A stretch of DNA of 64,000 nt, from contig JAGOBA010000001.1 of assembly GCA_017983635.1 (NCBI GenBank), positions 558,001 to 622,000 on the forward strand, given 5' to 3'. This document shows, piece by piece, positions 1 to 9,885 of this stretch (positions are counted from its first letter, which is position 1; each line of letters begins with the position of its first letter). Both the position numbers and the translations under genes were made by a program. This stretch comes from Alphaproteobacteria bacterium. GTDB lineage: Bacteria > Pseudomonadota > Alphaproteobacteria > Micropepsales > Micropepsaceae. Under the pieces are notes generated by a model that did not search any database, was not told the DNA's origin, and saw only the letters and a program-made list of their open reading frames with translations.

Positions 1-513
1 CTCCGACTTCAGAAATTTCAAGCGCGCCGGCGTGGCGTAGAACAGGTCGCGGACTTCGACGGTCGTGCCGTGCGCGCCGTGACCTTCGAAGGGTGCGGGG
101 CGGATGGCGGACACCGTGCCGCCCTCGACGGCAATGGCGAAGGTGTCGCTCGATCCATTGGCGCGCGACGTGATTGTCAGGCGGGCGATGGCGCCAATCG
201 ACGGTAGGGCTTCGCCGCGAAAGCCTAAGGTGGCGATGGAGGTCAGGTCGTCGGCGCCTTCGCCGTCGCGGGGGAGCTTCGAGGTGGCGTGGCGTTCGAC
301 GCCGAGTTTCAGCTCATCCGGGTTCATGCCGAAACCGTCGTCGGCGACGCGGATCAGATTCATGCCGCCGCCTGCGATCGTGATCTCGACGTTGCGGGCG
401 CCGGCGTCGATGGCGTTTTCGACGAGTTCCTTCACGGCCGAGGCCGGGCGCTCGACGACCTCACCGGCCGCGATCCGGTTGATCGTGCCTTCGGCGAGTT
501 TGCGGATCTTCAC
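1..513 (-). CDS. mutL: DNA mismatch repair protein MutL, N-terminal part (runs off the window edge)
   Basis: MutL is the GHKL-type ATPase that links MutS mismatch recognition to strand incision. The 171 codons present cover the ATP-binding region: [11 protein letters not shown] near residues 29-39 (motif I with the catalytic Glu and Mg-binding Asn), DDGFGM near 58-63, then HATSK and LGFRGEAL near 95-101. The start is GTG at 513, giving the usual opening [20 protein letters not shown]; this GTG overlaps the pgi stop as GTGA, so translation is probably coupled to pgi. The C-terminal dimerisation and endonuclease domain lies outside the window, so it cannot be checked. Identification is secure. 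Confidence 0.96.
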   Translation of the reverse strand, partial: MKIRKLAEGTINRIAAGEVVERPASAVKELVENAIDAGARNVEITIAGGGMNLIRVADDGFGMNPDELKLGVERHATSKLPRDGEGADDLTSIATLGFRGEALPSIGAIARLTITSRANGSSDTFAIAVEGGTVSAIRPAPFEGHGAHGTTVEVRDLFYATPARLKFLKSE

Positions 514-1781
514 TTCTGTTCGCTCAAATACTTGCGCGTCAGCGCTTTGCCCTGCTCCACCGCCGGCTGGCCGAACGGATCGACGTTCCAGAGGCGGGCG
601 GCGATCAGCGTTTCGAGGATGAAGTGCATCAGGAGCGCGCCGACATTCGCTTCCTCAAGCGGTGCGGCGAACGAGATGCGGCGCACGGCGCGGCCGGCGG
701 CGGTGAGCGTTTCAGCGGTGGCGCGGACTTGCGCCTCAACCACTTCCGACATACCGCGGCCCGCGTAGAGAGCGAGGTCGTGCTTCTTCGCCCATGCCTC
801 GTTCGCGGTGGCGTCGACCATTGCTGGGGCGTCGATCAGCGTGAACAGCTTGTCGTTCGCGCCGTCGAGATAGAGTTGCAATTGACTGTGCTGGTCGACG
901 GGGCCTTGCGCATCAATCGGCGTCGTGCCCTTGCCGTTCTTGCCCAGGCTCTCGGCCCAGAGCTGGCGCCACCATTTGGGCAGGCGCGCGAGGCGGTCGC
1001 GGTAGACCCACATGACGCTTTGGTTCAGGCCAGCGTCGCTGGCGGCGACACTGAGTGCGGCGCCGTCGATGGCGGCAGCGCCGTCTTCGAGTGTCGCGCG
1101 GGCGCCGGCGCGCAGGGCCTGCGGATCGAGGCCAAGGAGGAGGGCCGGGATGGCGCCCACGGCGCTGAATACGGAGTAGCGGCCGCCAAGGTCGGGGTCA
1201 TGTGCGAGGATGGGCGCGCCCATGTCGCTTAAGATCGTGCGCAGCGGATTGGCGCGCTCTTCGGTGACGCCGGCGAAGTGATGTTTCAAATACTTGCCGC
1301 CGCCGGCCTCTTCGAGCGCTTGGAGCGCGACAAGGGTTTGCATCAGCGGCTCGGTCGTCGAACCCGATTTGGAGACGACGAAGAAGCGCGTGGTGCGCAG
1401 GTCGACGTTCTGCAGCAGCTTGCGGAAGACGGCACTGTCGAGGCCGTCGATGATGTGGATGCGCGGGCCGCCCGGGCGCGGTACGTAGGCGGGCGTGCCC
1501 CAGAAGGCGAGCTGCGCCAGCGTCTGCGCGCCGAGGCTTGAGCCGCCGATGCCCAGGATGATGAGGTCGGTCGTGTTCTTCGTCAGGTGTTCGACGATTT
1601 CTTTCGACGGGTCGAGGTCTGCGCCTTCGAGGGAGCGGCGGATCGCAGCGAAGTCGGGGCTGGCGCCGTCACGCCAGAACTTCAGGCCTGCCCGTGCGTC
1701 GCCTAACCGCCGGTCGAAGGCGGCTTTCACCCCTGGGTGCGCGGCGAGAGCCGGCGCGATGTCATGGCGAAAGGCGGTCAT
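510..1781 (-). CDS. pgi: Glucose-6-phosphate isomerase
   Basis: Interconverts glucose-6-phosphate and fructose-6-phosphate in the cytoplasm. Family signatures are present: [12 protein letters not shown] near residues 77-88, the phosphate-binding SKSGSTTEP near 137-145, and the C-terminal segment [11 protein letters not shown] that carries a conserved Glu and Lys. At 423 residues it is the short form of the family, well below the roughly 550 of the enterobacterial enzyme. It lies upstream of mutL with a 4-base GTGA overlap, an arrangement that ties a central-carbon gene to a repair gene. A strong hairpin at 1824-1848 separates it from the lspA block upstream. Confidence 0.95.
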   Translation of the reverse strand: MTAFRHDIAPALAAHPGVKAAFDRRLGDARAGLKFWRDGASPDFAAIRRSLEGADLDPSKEIVEHLTKNTTDLIILGIGGSSLGAQTLAQLAFWGTPAYVPRPGGPRIHIIDGLDSAVFRKLLQNVDLRTTRFFVVSKSGSTTEPLMQTLVALQALEEAGGGKYLKHHFAGVTEERANPLRTILSDMGAPILAHDPDLGGRYSVFSAVGAIPALLLGLDPQALRAGARATLEDGAAAIDGAALSVAASDAGLNQSVMWVYRDRLARLPKWWRQLWAESLGKNGKGTTPIDAQGPVDQHSQLQLYLDGANDKLFTLIDAPAMVDATANEAWAKKHDLALYAGRGMSEVVEAQVRATAETLTAAGRAVRRISFAAPLEEANVGALLMHFILETLIAARLWNVDPFGQPAVEQGKALTRKYLSEQK

Positions 1782-1823
1782 GCGGCTCGAATCCTGAACG
1801 CGGACGGGTACGGTTTAACGCAA

Positions 1824-1848
1824 AACGGGGGCAGTGACTGCCCCCGTT
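1824..1848. terminator. Bidirectional-looking intrinsic terminator
   Basis: Perfect 11-bp stem (AACGGGGGCAG / CTGCCCCCGTT) with a 3-base loop. On the minus strand it is followed by TTTTG and sits 26 bases after the DUF3035 stop, so it should end the ileS-lspA-DUF3035 transcript. On the plus strand it is followed by CGTTTT. Confidence 0.85.
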
Positions 1849-1874
1849 CGTTTTCCACAGGCGATCTCAACGGC

Positions 1875-2492
1875 CTAGAACCAGTCGAACCAACCGCCGG
1901 AGCTGTCTTCGTTCGATTTCTTTTCTTCTTTCTTGTCGGCCGGTGTCGGGGCGGCCGGTTCCGGGGCCTTTTCGATCACAACGGGTGCCGGCGCGGTGGC
2001 GACTGTTGGGGCAGCGGTGTTCATGCGCTCCGCCTCCGCGTTCGGGTCGAGCGGCGTGCCCTTCTCGCCCCTCTTGCCGCGCCAGAAGAGGACGGTGTCG
2101 GCGTAGGACTTGCGCTTGCTCGATTTCAGCACTTCGTTGCGCAGTTCTTGCCGGACCTTTGGGTCGGCAGAGGTTGCGCCGGATGCTGTCAGGAGCGCTT
2201 GTTCGCCTTGGGAAGCGGGGGCCATCTTGATCGATGGGCCACCAAGCACACGCTGCGCCTGAGCCGCCGTATCGGCGTCTTGCGCACGCGGGGCGCCCGG
2301 CGTCGGCGGCTTGAGGTCGAATGTCGCGGGCACGACGAGCGGCGCGCGGGTCGTGATGGCGGTTTCGTCGGGCGCTTGCTTGGCCGCGCCGATCGACTCC
2401 TTAAAGCCTGTGCAAGCGACGAGGCTTGCGGCAGCAACAACAACAAGGGCCCGTCCCGTCGCCGGGGCAAGCTTACGCAGAACTGTCGTCAC
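1875..2492 (-). CDS. DUF3035-family lipoprotein
   Basis: A 205-residue predicted lipoprotein: basic N-terminus, hydrophobic stretch ALVVVAAASLVAC with a lipobox (LVAC), then a polar Ala/Pro-rich region and a charged tail with a run of Lys/Glu ending in GGWFDWF. I chose the GTG start at 2492 because an AAGGAGG ribosome site lies 7 bases upstream and because the GTG overlaps the lspA stop as GTGA; the reading frame stays open further upstream, but inside lspA. DUF3035 proteins commonly follow lspA in alphaproteobacteria. The function is not established; an envelope role is inferred from the lipobox and from its position next to the lipoprotein signal peptidase. Confidence 0.85.
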   Translation of the reverse strand: MTTVLRKLAPATGRALVVVAAASLVACTGFKESIGAAKQAPDETAITTRAPLVVPATFDLKPPTPGAPRAQDADTAAQAQRVLGGPSIKMAPASQGEQALLTASGATSADPKVRQELRNEVLKSSKRKSYADTVLFWRGKRGEKGTPLDPNAEAERMNTAAPTVATAPAPVVIEKAPEPAAPTPADKKEEKKSNEDSSGGWFDWF

Positions 2493-3034
2493 GTCTGATC
2501 CTCCTTCGCGCCACGCATACGAGACCGCCATTCGTTCATGACGAGGTCCAATCCCATGATGGCTACGCCAAACACTACCGCCGTGTCGGCGACATTGAAA
2601 ACGTACCAATCATAACCGAACGCGTACAGGTAAAAAAAGTCGGCAACGGCGCCATAAAGTATGCGGTCGATCACATTTCCTATGGCGCCGCCGATAATCA
2701 AGCCTATCGCGATGGCAAGCCGTGTGTCCTTGATCCCGCGCAACCACCAAATGAGGAAGCCGATGACGCCAAGGGCGAAGAAGACAAGCAGCCAGCGGTG
2801 GAAGTCGCTGTCGGCCTGTAACAATCCGTAGGAAATGCCCCTGTTCCAAACCATGACGATGCTGAAGAACGGCAGCACTTCATATTGGATATCGCTGTGC
2901 GGTTGGCCCAGCGTGCGGATCCAGCCGAGCCCGTGCAGCAGTACAATCTTACACAGCTGATCGATAACGAGCGCCAGCGTCGCCACGGCGTAGCCGAGTT
3001 GCGGCTGAGTGAGTTTGCTCAACAGGCTCTTCAC
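2489..3034 (-). CDS. lspA: Lipoprotein signal peptidase (signal peptidase II)
   Basis: Inner-membrane aspartyl protease that removes the signal peptide of prolipoproteins after lipid attachment. The 181 residues contain four hydrophobic segments and both catalytic aspartate motifs, GGAIGNVIDRI followed by GAVADFF, and FNVADTAVV. The start is GTG at 3034, overlapping the ileS stop as GTGA; the stop likewise overlaps the start of the downstream DUF3035 lipoprotein gene. The three genes therefore form a tightly coupled operon, and the next product is itself a likely LspA substrate. Confidence 0.95.
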   Translation of the reverse strand: MKSLLSKLTQPQLGYAVATLALVIDQLCKIVLLHGLGWIRTLGQPHSDIQYEVLPFFSIVMVWNRGISYGLLQADSDFHRWLLVFFALGVIGFLIWWLRGIKDTRLAIAIGLIIGGAIGNVIDRILYGAVADFFYLYAFGYDWYVFNVADTAVVFGVAIMGLDLVMNEWRSRMRGAKEDQT

Positions 3035-5916
3035 TTGGCGTCGTGCTCCGCGACCGCTGCCTCGCATCTGAGACAGATGTGGGGGTGGGCGCTACTTTTG
3101 CCCACTTCGGGCAGGATACGCCAGCAGCGGGCGCATTTGGTACCGGGCGCCTTGGCGAAAGCGACAGCTATGCCCGGGACGTCATCCAGCTTGAACGCCC
3201 CGGCTGGGGCCGCCGCCGTGGTTACCTGAACGGCCGAGGTGATGGCGATCTCGGCCAGGTCGAGCGATTTCAGGAGGTCGGCGTCCTTAATGTCGGTCAC
3301 GTGGACAGCCGGTGCGGCTTCAAGGCTAGCGCCGATGGTTTTTTCCCGGCGGGCGACTTCGAGGGCGCCGGTGACCACGCGGCGGAGGTCGCGCAGGCGG
3401 GCCCACTTCTCCGCCAGCGCTTTGTCGTGCCACTCGACCGGAACGGCTGGGAATGTGCGCAGGTGGACGCTGTCATGTTCGCCCTTGTTTCGGGTACGCC
3501 AGACTTCTTCCATCGTGAAGACCATCACGGGAGCCAGCCACGCGGTCAGATGGTTGAAGAGGTGGTCGAGGACCGTGCGCGCGGCTCTGCGGCGGAGCGA
3601 GGAGTTCGCGTCGCAGTAGAGCGTGTCCTTGCGGATGTCGAAATAGATCGCCGACAGGTCCGTGGTGCAGAAGTTGAAGACCGCCGTGAAGACGCGGTTG
3701 AAGTCGAACGCGGCATAGCCGGCGCGGACGATCGCATCGAGTTCGGTCAGGCGGTGCAGGACCCAGCGTTCGAGTTCGGGCATGTCCTTGGCCGCTACGC
3801 GTTCGCTTTCCTTCCACTCCATCAGATTGGCGAGGATGTAGCGCATCGTGTTGCGAAGCTTGCGGTAGGACTCCACGTTCGCCTTCAAGATTTCAGGACC
3901 TAAGCGCAGGTCTTCCGTGAAGTCGGAGCTTGCCGCCCAGATGCGCATGATCTCGATGCCGTTCTGTTCGGCGACCTTTTGCGGTTCGACGGTGTTGCCG
4001 AGCGACTTCGACTGTTTATAGCCCTTCTCATCCAGCACGAAGCCGTGCGTGAGCACGGTCTTGTACGGCGCGCGGCCGCGCGTACCGCAGGCTTCGAGGA
4101 GCGAGGATTGGAACCAGCCGCGGTGCTGGTCCGAACCTTCAAGGTAGAGATCGGCGGGCCAGCCGTGCTCCTTCTCGATGACGAAGGCGTGCGTCGAGCC
4201 AGACTCGAACCAGACGTCGATGATGTCGTCGACGCGGGTGTAGTCGTCGGCCTTGTACTTGTTGCCGAGGAACTCCTGGACATCGGTGGTGAACCAGACG
4301 TCGGTGCCGCCCTTCTCTACAGCGGCGGCGACGCGCTCGTTGACGTCGGTGTCGCGCAGGATTTCGTTGTTGTCCTTGCGCATGAATATGGGGATCGGCA
4401 CGCCCCAGGCGCGCTGACGCGAGATGACCCAGTCGGGGCGCTTCTCGACCATGGCGCGCAGCCGGTTGCGGCCTTGCTCCGGCACGAAGTGGGTGTCGTC
4501 GATCGCCTTCAACGCCAGTTCGCGCAGCGTCCTGCCGCCGAGGTTTGCGATGGGTTTGTCCATCGCGATGAACCACTGCGGCGTGTTGCGGAAGATGACC
4601 GGCGCCTTCGAACGCCAGGAATGCGGGTAGTCGTGACGCAGTTTGCCCTTGGCGAGCAGCGCGTTCGCCTTGATCAGTTCGCCGATGACGGCGCCGTTCG
4701 CGTCGCCGTCCTTCCCTTCGGCGGTCAGGATCTTCTTGCCCGCGAAGATGGGAACGTGCGGGTAGAACGAGCCGTCCTCTGAAACCGTGAAGGGGATTTT
4801 GGGACCGTCTTTCGGATGCGCCTCGGGGTGTTGCATCCAGATGTCGAAGTCTTCCTCGCCGTGGCCCGGCGCCGTATGCACGAAGCCGGTGCCGGTATCG
4901 TCCGTGACGTGCTCGCCCGCGAAGAGGGGGACTGGGAAGTCGTAGCCTTGACCTGCGAACGGATGCGCGCAGACTAGGCCTGCGGGATCGGCGTCGGCAA
5001 TGCGGTCCCAGGCTTCGATCTTGGCGGCGTTCTTCGCGGTCTCGGCCAGCGTGTCGGCGAGGACGAGCAAGTCGCCCGCGGTAGCGCCCGCCCCCTCGCC
5101 CACCGCGGTCACGCGGAACAAGCCATAGGAGATTTTCGGCGAGTAGCAGATCGCACGGTTGCCGGGGATCGTCCACGGGGTGGTCGTCCAGATGACGATC
5201 TTTGCTTTCGCGAGGTCGCCGCTCGCGCCGCTTTTGATCGGGAACTTCACGAAGATCGTGGGCGAGAGTTTTTCGTGGTACTCGACCTCGGCTTCGGCGA
5301 GTGCGGTTTTTTCGACGACGGACCACATCACCGGTTTCGAGCCACGATAGAGCGCGCCGTTCATCACGAACTTTTGGATTTCGCGGATGATGATGGCTTC
5401 GCTGGCAGGGGCCATCGTGACGTAGGGATTGTCCCATTCGCCGGTCGCGCCCAGACGTTTGAACTCGCCGCGCTGCACGTTCAGCCAGTGGTTCGCGAAG
5501 TCGCGGCATTCCTTGCGGAACTCGATCAGCGGGACTTGGTCTTTGTCCTTGCCTTCTTTGCGGTACTTTTCCTCGACCTTCCATTCGATCGGCAGGCCGT
5601 GGCAGTCCCAGCCGTGGATGTAGGGCACGTCCTTGCCGAGCATGCCTTGGGAGCGCACGACAAAATCCTTGAGGATCTTGTTCATGCCGGTGCCCAAATG
5701 GATGTTGCCGTTCGCGTACGGAGGGCCGTCGTGGAAGATGAACTTCGGGCGGCCCTTCGCAGCCTCGCGCAGGCGTTTGTAAAAGCCGATCTTGTCCCAC
5801 CAGGTGAGCCATTCAGGCTCGGCCTTCGGCAGGCCCGCCTTCATCGGGAAGTCGGTGTCGGGCAGGAACAGCGTGTCTTTATATTCGCGCGCGGGCGCAA
5901 CGGCGTCGGTCGTCAT
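3031..5916 (-). CDS. ileS: Isoleucine--tRNA ligase
   Basis: Class I aminoacyl-tRNA synthetase charging tRNA-Ile, with an editing domain against valine. At 961 residues it is of normal length. The HIGH motif appears as HLGT at residues 73-76 after PPYANGNI, and the KMSKS motif as KQSKS near 632-636. A C-terminal zinc-binding module has two CxxC pairs (CARC and CLRC). It is the first gene of the operon with lspA and the DUF3035 gene. In many alphaproteobacteria ribF lies close upstream; here ribF is about 15 kb away and the upstream neighbour is a divergent hydrolase gene. Confidence 0.97.
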   Translation of the reverse strand: MTTDAVAPAREYKDTLFLPDTDFPMKAGLPKAEPEWLTWWDKIGFYKRLREAAKGRPKFIFHDGPPYANGNIHLGTGMNKILKDFVVRSQGMLGKDVPYIHGWDCHGLPIEWKVEEKYRKEGKDKDQVPLIEFRKECRDFANHWLNVQRGEFKRLGATGEWDNPYVTMAPASEAIIIREIQKFVMNGALYRGSKPVMWSVVEKTALAEAEVEYHEKLSPTIFVKFPIKSGASGDLAKAKIVIWTTTPWTIPGNRAICYSPKISYGLFRVTAVGEGAGATAGDLLVLADTLAETAKNAAKIEAWDRIADADPAGLVCAHPFAGQGYDFPVPLFAGEHVTDDTGTGFVHTAPGHGEEDFDIWMQHPEAHPKDGPKIPFTVSEDGSFYPHVPIFAGKKILTAEGKDGDANGAVIGELIKANALLAKGKLRHDYPHSWRSKAPVIFRNTPQWFIAMDKPIANLGGRTLRELALKAIDDTHFVPEQGRNRLRAMVEKRPDWVISRQRAWGVPIPIFMRKDNNEILRDTDVNERVAAAVEKGGTDVWFTTDVQEFLGNKYKADDYTRVDDIIDVWFESGSTHAFVIEKEHGWPADLYLEGSDQHRGWFQSSLLEACGTRGRAPYKTVLTHGFVLDEKGYKQSKSLGNTVEPQKVAEQNGIEIMRIWAASSDFTEDLRLGPEILKANVESYRKLRNTMRYILANLMEWKESERVAAKDMPELERWVLHRLTELDAIVRAGYAAFDFNRVFTAVFNFCTTDLSAIYFDIRKDTLYCDANSSLRRRAARTVLDHLFNHLTAWLAPVMVFTMEEVWRTRNKGEHDSVHLRTFPAVPVEWHDKALAEKWARLRDLRRVVTGALEVARREKTIGASLEAAPAVHVTDIKDADLLKSLDLAEIAITSAVQVTTAAAPAGAFKLDDVPGIAVAFAKAPGTKCARCWRILPEVGKSSAHPHICLRCEAAVAEHDAK

Positions 5917-6273
5917 GGTTTGTGTGCTCTTCGATAGAGTTGTCGCAGGCTTGGGCAGCTGCCACGCTCAGGCGCGGGCTTGGGGGCGATCCGCCGCTTA
6001 GGCGATCGCGCCGCTAATTCGTGCCGTGCTTATGAAGAGCGTCATATTCCGTTCCATTGCCATCCCCCTCGGGACCCGCCCTGCGCGCCGGAAATTTGGC
6101 AAGCAGAGTTTGTGGCTTTGCCTCACCCCGCGAAGCACCTGCGTTCGCCGGGGGCGCGCGCTTCTAGCAAAGGGCGCCGGGGCGGTCAAAGTGCGCCCAT
6201 TGGCGCTTGCAAGGCCGTGAGGGAGCGGCTTTGTTACCGGCCAAATTGCGATCCCCAACAGAGGCGTTTTTCG
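5917..6273. other. Intergenic region between divergent ileS and the dienelactone hydrolase gene
   Basis: A 357-base gap that must hold promoters for both flanking genes. I found no protein-coding stretch with family features, no convincing hairpin and no clear -35/-10 pair. An AGAGG ribosome site at about 6260-6264 serves the plus-strand gene. Confidence 0.6.
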
Positions 6274-6984
6274 ATGCAAAAGCAGAGCTTTGAGTACAGG
6301 GACGGTTCGACCACCTGCGAGGGTTATGTCGTGCACGACGGCGGGGGCAAGAAGCCCTGTGTGCTGATCTCGCACGCTTGGGCGGGGATCGGCGATCACG
6401 AGAAGCACGCGGCCGAGCGGTTGGCCGGGCTTGGCTATGTCGGCTTTGCAATCGACGTCTATGGCAAGGGCGTGCGGGGCGATCCGATGGGCGACAACTC
6501 GGCGCTGATGGGGCCTTACCTTCAGGATCGCGCGACGCTCAGGGCGCGGTTGCTGGCGGCGGTCGCGGCGGCGAAGGCGCACCCGGCGGTCGATGCGAAC
6601 CGTATGGCGGTCATCGGCTATTGCTTCGGCGGGTTGTGCGCGCTGGACGTGGCGCGCTCGGGAACGAGCGATGTGAAGGGCGTCGTTAGCTTCCACGGAT
6701 TGTTCACGCCGCCCGGCATCGGTGCGCAAGCGCCGATCAAGTCGAAGGTGTTGGTGTTGCACGGTTGGGACGACCCGATGGCGACGCCCGATAGCGTGCT
6801 TGGTCTTGCCAAGGAGATGACGGCCGCGAAGGCCGATTGGCAGGTTCATGCCTACGGCCACACGCTGCATGCTTTCACGGCCGAAGGCGTGAACGCGCCG
6901 GAGCGCGGCGTGAAGTACGACAAAAATGCCGACCGCCGTTCGTGGGCTTCGACCGTCGACTTTTTGAAGGAAGTGTTCGGCTAG
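6274..6984 (+). CDS. Dienelactone hydrolase family protein
   Basis: Alpha/beta-hydrolase of 236 residues. The nucleophile elbow is GYCFGG, so the nucleophile is Cys as in classical dienelactone hydrolases; the acid is in HGWDDPM and the His in YGHTLHAF. Start ATG at 6274 is chosen because it begins the recognisable domain and has an AGAGG about 9 bases upstream; the open frame before it shows no homology signs. The stop overlaps the convergent TonB receptor stop by CTAG. The true substrate is unknown; members act on dienelactones or other small esters and lactones. Confidence 0.88.
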   Translation: MQKQSFEYRDGSTTCEGYVVHDGGGKKPCVLISHAWAGIGDHEKHAAERLAGLGYVGFAIDVYGKGVRGDPMGDNSALMGPYLQDRATLRARLLAAVAAAKAHPAVDANRMAVIGYCFGGLCALDVARSGTSDVKGVVSFHGLFTPPGIGAQAPIKSKVLVLHGWDDPMATPDSVLGLAKEMTAAKADWQVHAYGHTLHAFTAEGVNAPERGVKYDKNADRRSWASTVDFLKEVFG

Positions 6985-9224
6985 AACTTCACCGACACTC
7001 CCGCCTGGATCAAGCGCGGCGCGCCGGGGAGCTGGCCGCGCGTTTGATCGACGACATAGACCTCATCGAAGACATTTTTCACGCTGACGTAGGCGGTCAG
7101 GGGCGTGTCAGGAATTTCGACGTTGAGGGTCGCATTCCAGATCAGCGAGCTCTTGATGCGGCCACGCTGGCCGTCGGGCGACACGTCGACCGTTTCGCGA
7201 TCGTCGGTGAACATGCCGCCGCTGTATTGTGCCTCGACCTCGAATGACGCGCGGTCCTTCCACTCGTAGCCGACGGCGGCCGAGAGCAACCACTCCGGTG
7301 CATAGGGAAGCCGGTTGCCGCTGATCAGATCGCAGGTCGGGCCTTCGACGGGTGGCACGATGCCGGCGCAGTTGAAACCCGGCACCGTCGAGAAGCGGCG
7401 GCCTTCAAACTCTGCCGTCGCCACGTAGGTCGCCGCCGCTCGCATGTAGACGTCGTCTTGCGTGAAGACGCCGGCATCGCGGAGCGAGCCGCGCAAGAGC
7501 AGTTCCAAGCCTTCGTGCAGCGTTTCGCCGGCGCTTGTCAGGATGCTGGTGCTGCCGCCGGCGGCGCTGGCCGGAATGATCTGGTTCGAGAAGTCCATAC
7601 GGAAGTAGGTGAAGTCGCCGTACAGGCCCTTCACGACGTCGCCACGGATGCCGAGCTCCCAGTTGACGCTCTCTTCCTCGGCAAGATCGACCGTCGCGCC
7701 GTCAACGTTCGAGATGATGTCTTCGACGCGGGGCGGCGAGAAGCCTTTGTGGACGCCGGCGTAGATTACCGCTTTCTCGGTGAGTTCGTAGACCAGGCCT
7801 AAGCCCGGGATGACTACATCGAGGTCGGTCTCTCCCTCGGCGCCGCTCAAACGATTCTTGCGCTCGAATTCGATGTGTTCGAAACGGACGCCGGGCTCAA
7901 TGAGGATGCCGCCGAGGTCGATCTCGGTGGTGAGGAAGCCGGACGTGGCGAAGATGTTGCGGTCGTTGTTCTCCTTCACGCCAGCGTTCGGACCGGCGCC
8001 GGGTTGGCGTGCGAACGGCGTGTCGCCATTCCACTGACGGCGATGCTGATCTTCGAAGTGGTAGCGCAGGCCGGTTTCGGTGCGCGCCGGCAGACCGAAG
8101 AATGTGTGTTCGAACGCCAGGCGGCTTTCAACGCCGGCGGCGACGTAGTCGCGAAGGCGGCCTTCGTTGCCGCAGCCCGTGTTGAGGTTGGCCATGCCGG
8201 CGCATGCGGGATCGGTGGCGTCGTTCGGGCGCTGACCCGAGTTCGAGGACTGGCGCCACCAGTCGCGCGTGAAGTACGAACCGTAAAGCGTGGTCTTCAA
8301 TGTCGTCGCGTCGTCGATGAACCAGGCATGGCTTAGCGCGCCACCGAAGCGTTCGGCCTCGAAGCGATCGTTGGCGAACGGATTGCCGTATGGATTGGCG
8401 AGGAACTCGCTGCGGGTCAGGCCCGAATAGGTGATTTTGCTGTCTTCGCTGTAGCGGCTGACACGGGCCGTCAGTGCTTGATCGTCGGCGATGTCCCACT
8501 CGACCTTGAGTGCGATGTCGTTCATGCGGATGCGGGTGTTGTCGCGTGCGCCGTCGCTTTCCTTGATTTGCGCGTGCGCGAGCGCGCGCCCGCCGAGGAA
8601 CGGGCCGCCCGCGGTGGCGTCGATCTCAAAGTAGTCGCGATTGCCGGCGGCGATCGTTGCCTGTCCACCGAACTTATCCGGTGCTTTAGGCGTGATGTAG
8701 TTCACGACGCCGCCCACCGTGTGCGGTCCGAAGCGGACTTGGCTTGCGCCCTTCAAGACTTCGATGCGGGTGTAGCGTTCAACGGGTGGGTGGAAGTAGG
8801 TCGCGTTGTCGCCATAGGGCGCGAAGGCGAGCGGGATGCCGTCCTCCAGCAATAGCACTTTGCTGGAGCGCGTGGGGTTCATGCCGCGGAAGCCGATGTT
8901 CGGGCGCATACCCATGCCTTCCTCGTCGCGCGGGAAGGCGCCGGGAATCGAGCGCAGGGCTTCGTTGACGGTGAACACGCGAGAGCGCTCAAGCTGATCG
9001 GCTTCGATCGTCGCGCCGGAACCGGGGATGCGCAGCAGGTTGGGCCGCTGGCCGATGACCACGACGTCGGGACTTCGCTTCTCCGTCACCTGGACTTTCT
9101 CGACTGGACTCTCGGAGCCGGGCGCAGGGGCGTCGGCGGTGGCTTCAAGGGCACAGAAAAGCGCCAAAATTGGTAAGGCGGTACGCACGCGTTCAACCTT
9201 GTTGCGAATGAGTTGCACTTTCAT
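6981..9224 (-). CDS. TonB-dependent outer-membrane receptor, FecA-like
   Basis: A 747-residue outer-membrane beta-barrel receptor with an N-terminal plug, energised by TonB. The plug begins after IPGSGATIEADQLER, with conserved segments NIGFRGMNP, SSKVLLLEDGIPL, IEVLKGASQVRFGP and GGVVNYITP. The barrel ends in VSVKF, with the terminal aromatic residue needed for insertion. The pattern resembles ferric-citrate type receptors, but the ligand cannot be assigned. The signal peptide fits better if translation begins at the GTG 12 codons downstream (VRTALPILALFCALEATADA), so the ATG at 9224 is uncertain. No Fur or RirA box was recognised upstream. Confidence 0.9.
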   Translation of the reverse strand: MKVQLIRNKVERVRTALPILALFCALEATADAPAPGSESPVEKVQVTEKRSPDVVVIGQRPNLLRIPGSGATIEADQLERSRVFTVNEALRSIPGAFPRDEEGMGMRPNIGFRGMNPTRSSKVLLLEDGIPLAFAPYGDNATYFHPPVERYTRIEVLKGASQVRFGPHTVGGVVNYITPKAPDKFGGQATIAAGNRDYFEIDATAGGPFLGGRALAHAQIKESDGARDNTRIRMNDIALKVEWDIADDQALTARVSRYSEDSKITYSGLTRSEFLANPYGNPFANDRFEAERFGGALSHAWFIDDATTLKTTLYGSYFTRDWWRQSSNSGQRPNDATDPACAGMANLNTGCGNEGRLRDYVAAGVESRLAFEHTFFGLPARTETGLRYHFEDQHRRQWNGDTPFARQPGAGPNAGVKENNDRNIFATSGFLTTEIDLGGILIEPGVRFEHIEFERKNRLSGAEGETDLDVVIPGLGLVYELTEKAVIYAGVHKGFSPPRVEDIISNVDGATVDLAEEESVNWELGIRGDVVKGLYGDFTYFRMDFSNQIIPASAAGGSTSILTSAGETLHEGLELLLRGSLRDAGVFTQDDVYMRAAATYVATAEFEGRRFSTVPGFNCAGIVPPVEGPTCDLISGNRLPYAPEWLLSAAVGYEWKDRASFEVEAQYSGGMFTDDRETVDVSPDGQRGRIKSSLIWNATLNVEIPDTPLTAYVSVKNVFDEVYVVDQTRGQLPGAPRLIQAGVSVKF

Positions 9225-9362
9225 CTAACAGGATGCGCGTTTGCGGGTCAACTCGGGTGCGACGCTCTGTGCCTGGACCGGGCGGGCAACACGATTGCTT
9301 GAGCGCTATCGCTAGCGCCTTCGCGGCCCGGCACACTGCGGACGTTTGCAAAGGGATGGGTC

Positions 9363-9884
9363 ATGAGAATTTGGATGATGATGGCGGGCGCACTACTTGC
9401 GGCTTCGGCTGCACTCGCCGCGGATACGCCGAGCGTCGATGCGGAGCTTGCGGCGGCACGGGCGAAGATTGCTGCTGCGGCAGCGAAGGCGCGCGCTGAT
9501 GCGAAGACGGCGGAAGAGAAAGCGATCGTCGAGGCCGATCTCGCATTCGCCGCCGATGCGCAAAAGCGCGGGGCGGCGGCGGCGTTCGGCGACCGCATGC
9601 ACGCGCAGGGCAAGATGTTTCCGCCGCGCCGGCCGGTTCAGGTCGGGTCGGAGGCGGCGCGCGCGGCGTTCAAGGACGATACCTCGCTCTGGGAATGGGC
9701 GCCGGTCGAAGCGGTGGCCAACGGCGATCTTGGCGTAACGTGGGGGATCGCGGCGATCTCCGGCAAGGGCGAGGACGGCAAGCCGTTCGCCGTCACGACG
9801 CGCTACACGACGGTGTGGCGGCGCGATGCGAGCGGGGCTTGGAAGATCTGGATCGACGTCGGAACACCGGGACCGTTGCCTTAG
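9363..9884 (+). CDS. Exported DUF4440/SnoaL-like protein
   Basis: A 173-residue protein with a clear signal peptide (MRIWMMMAGALLAASAALAAD), then an Ala-rich helical stretch of about 40 residues and an NTF2-like fold region. The latter has EADLAFAADAQKRG near its start and TTRYTTVWRRDASGAWKIWID near its end, the usual layout of DUF4440 proteins. An AAAGGGATGG ribosome site lies just upstream of the ATG. Function unknown; the family includes ketosteroid isomerase-like enzymes and non-catalytic binding proteins. Its stop lies one base from the stop of the convergent membrane-protein gene. Confidence 0.75.
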   Translation: MRIWMMMAGALLAASAALAADTPSVDAELAAARAKIAAAAAKARADAKTAEEKAIVEADLAFAADAQKRGAAAAFGDRMHAQGKMFPPRRPVQVGSEAARAAFKDDTSLWEWAPVEAVANGDLGVTWGIAAISGKGEDGKPFAVTTRYTTVWRRDASGAWKIWIDVGTPGPLP

Positions 9885-9885
9885 A

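Noticed and set aside
4139..5812. Long open frame opposite and out of frame with ileS (557 codons)
   Set aside because: Arg/Pro-rich translation with no family features, fully inside a certain gene; a codon-bias shadow of GC-rich DNA.
9225..9362. Iron-box search upstream of the TonB receptor
   Set aside because: No Fur, RirA or Irr-like site recognisable by eye.
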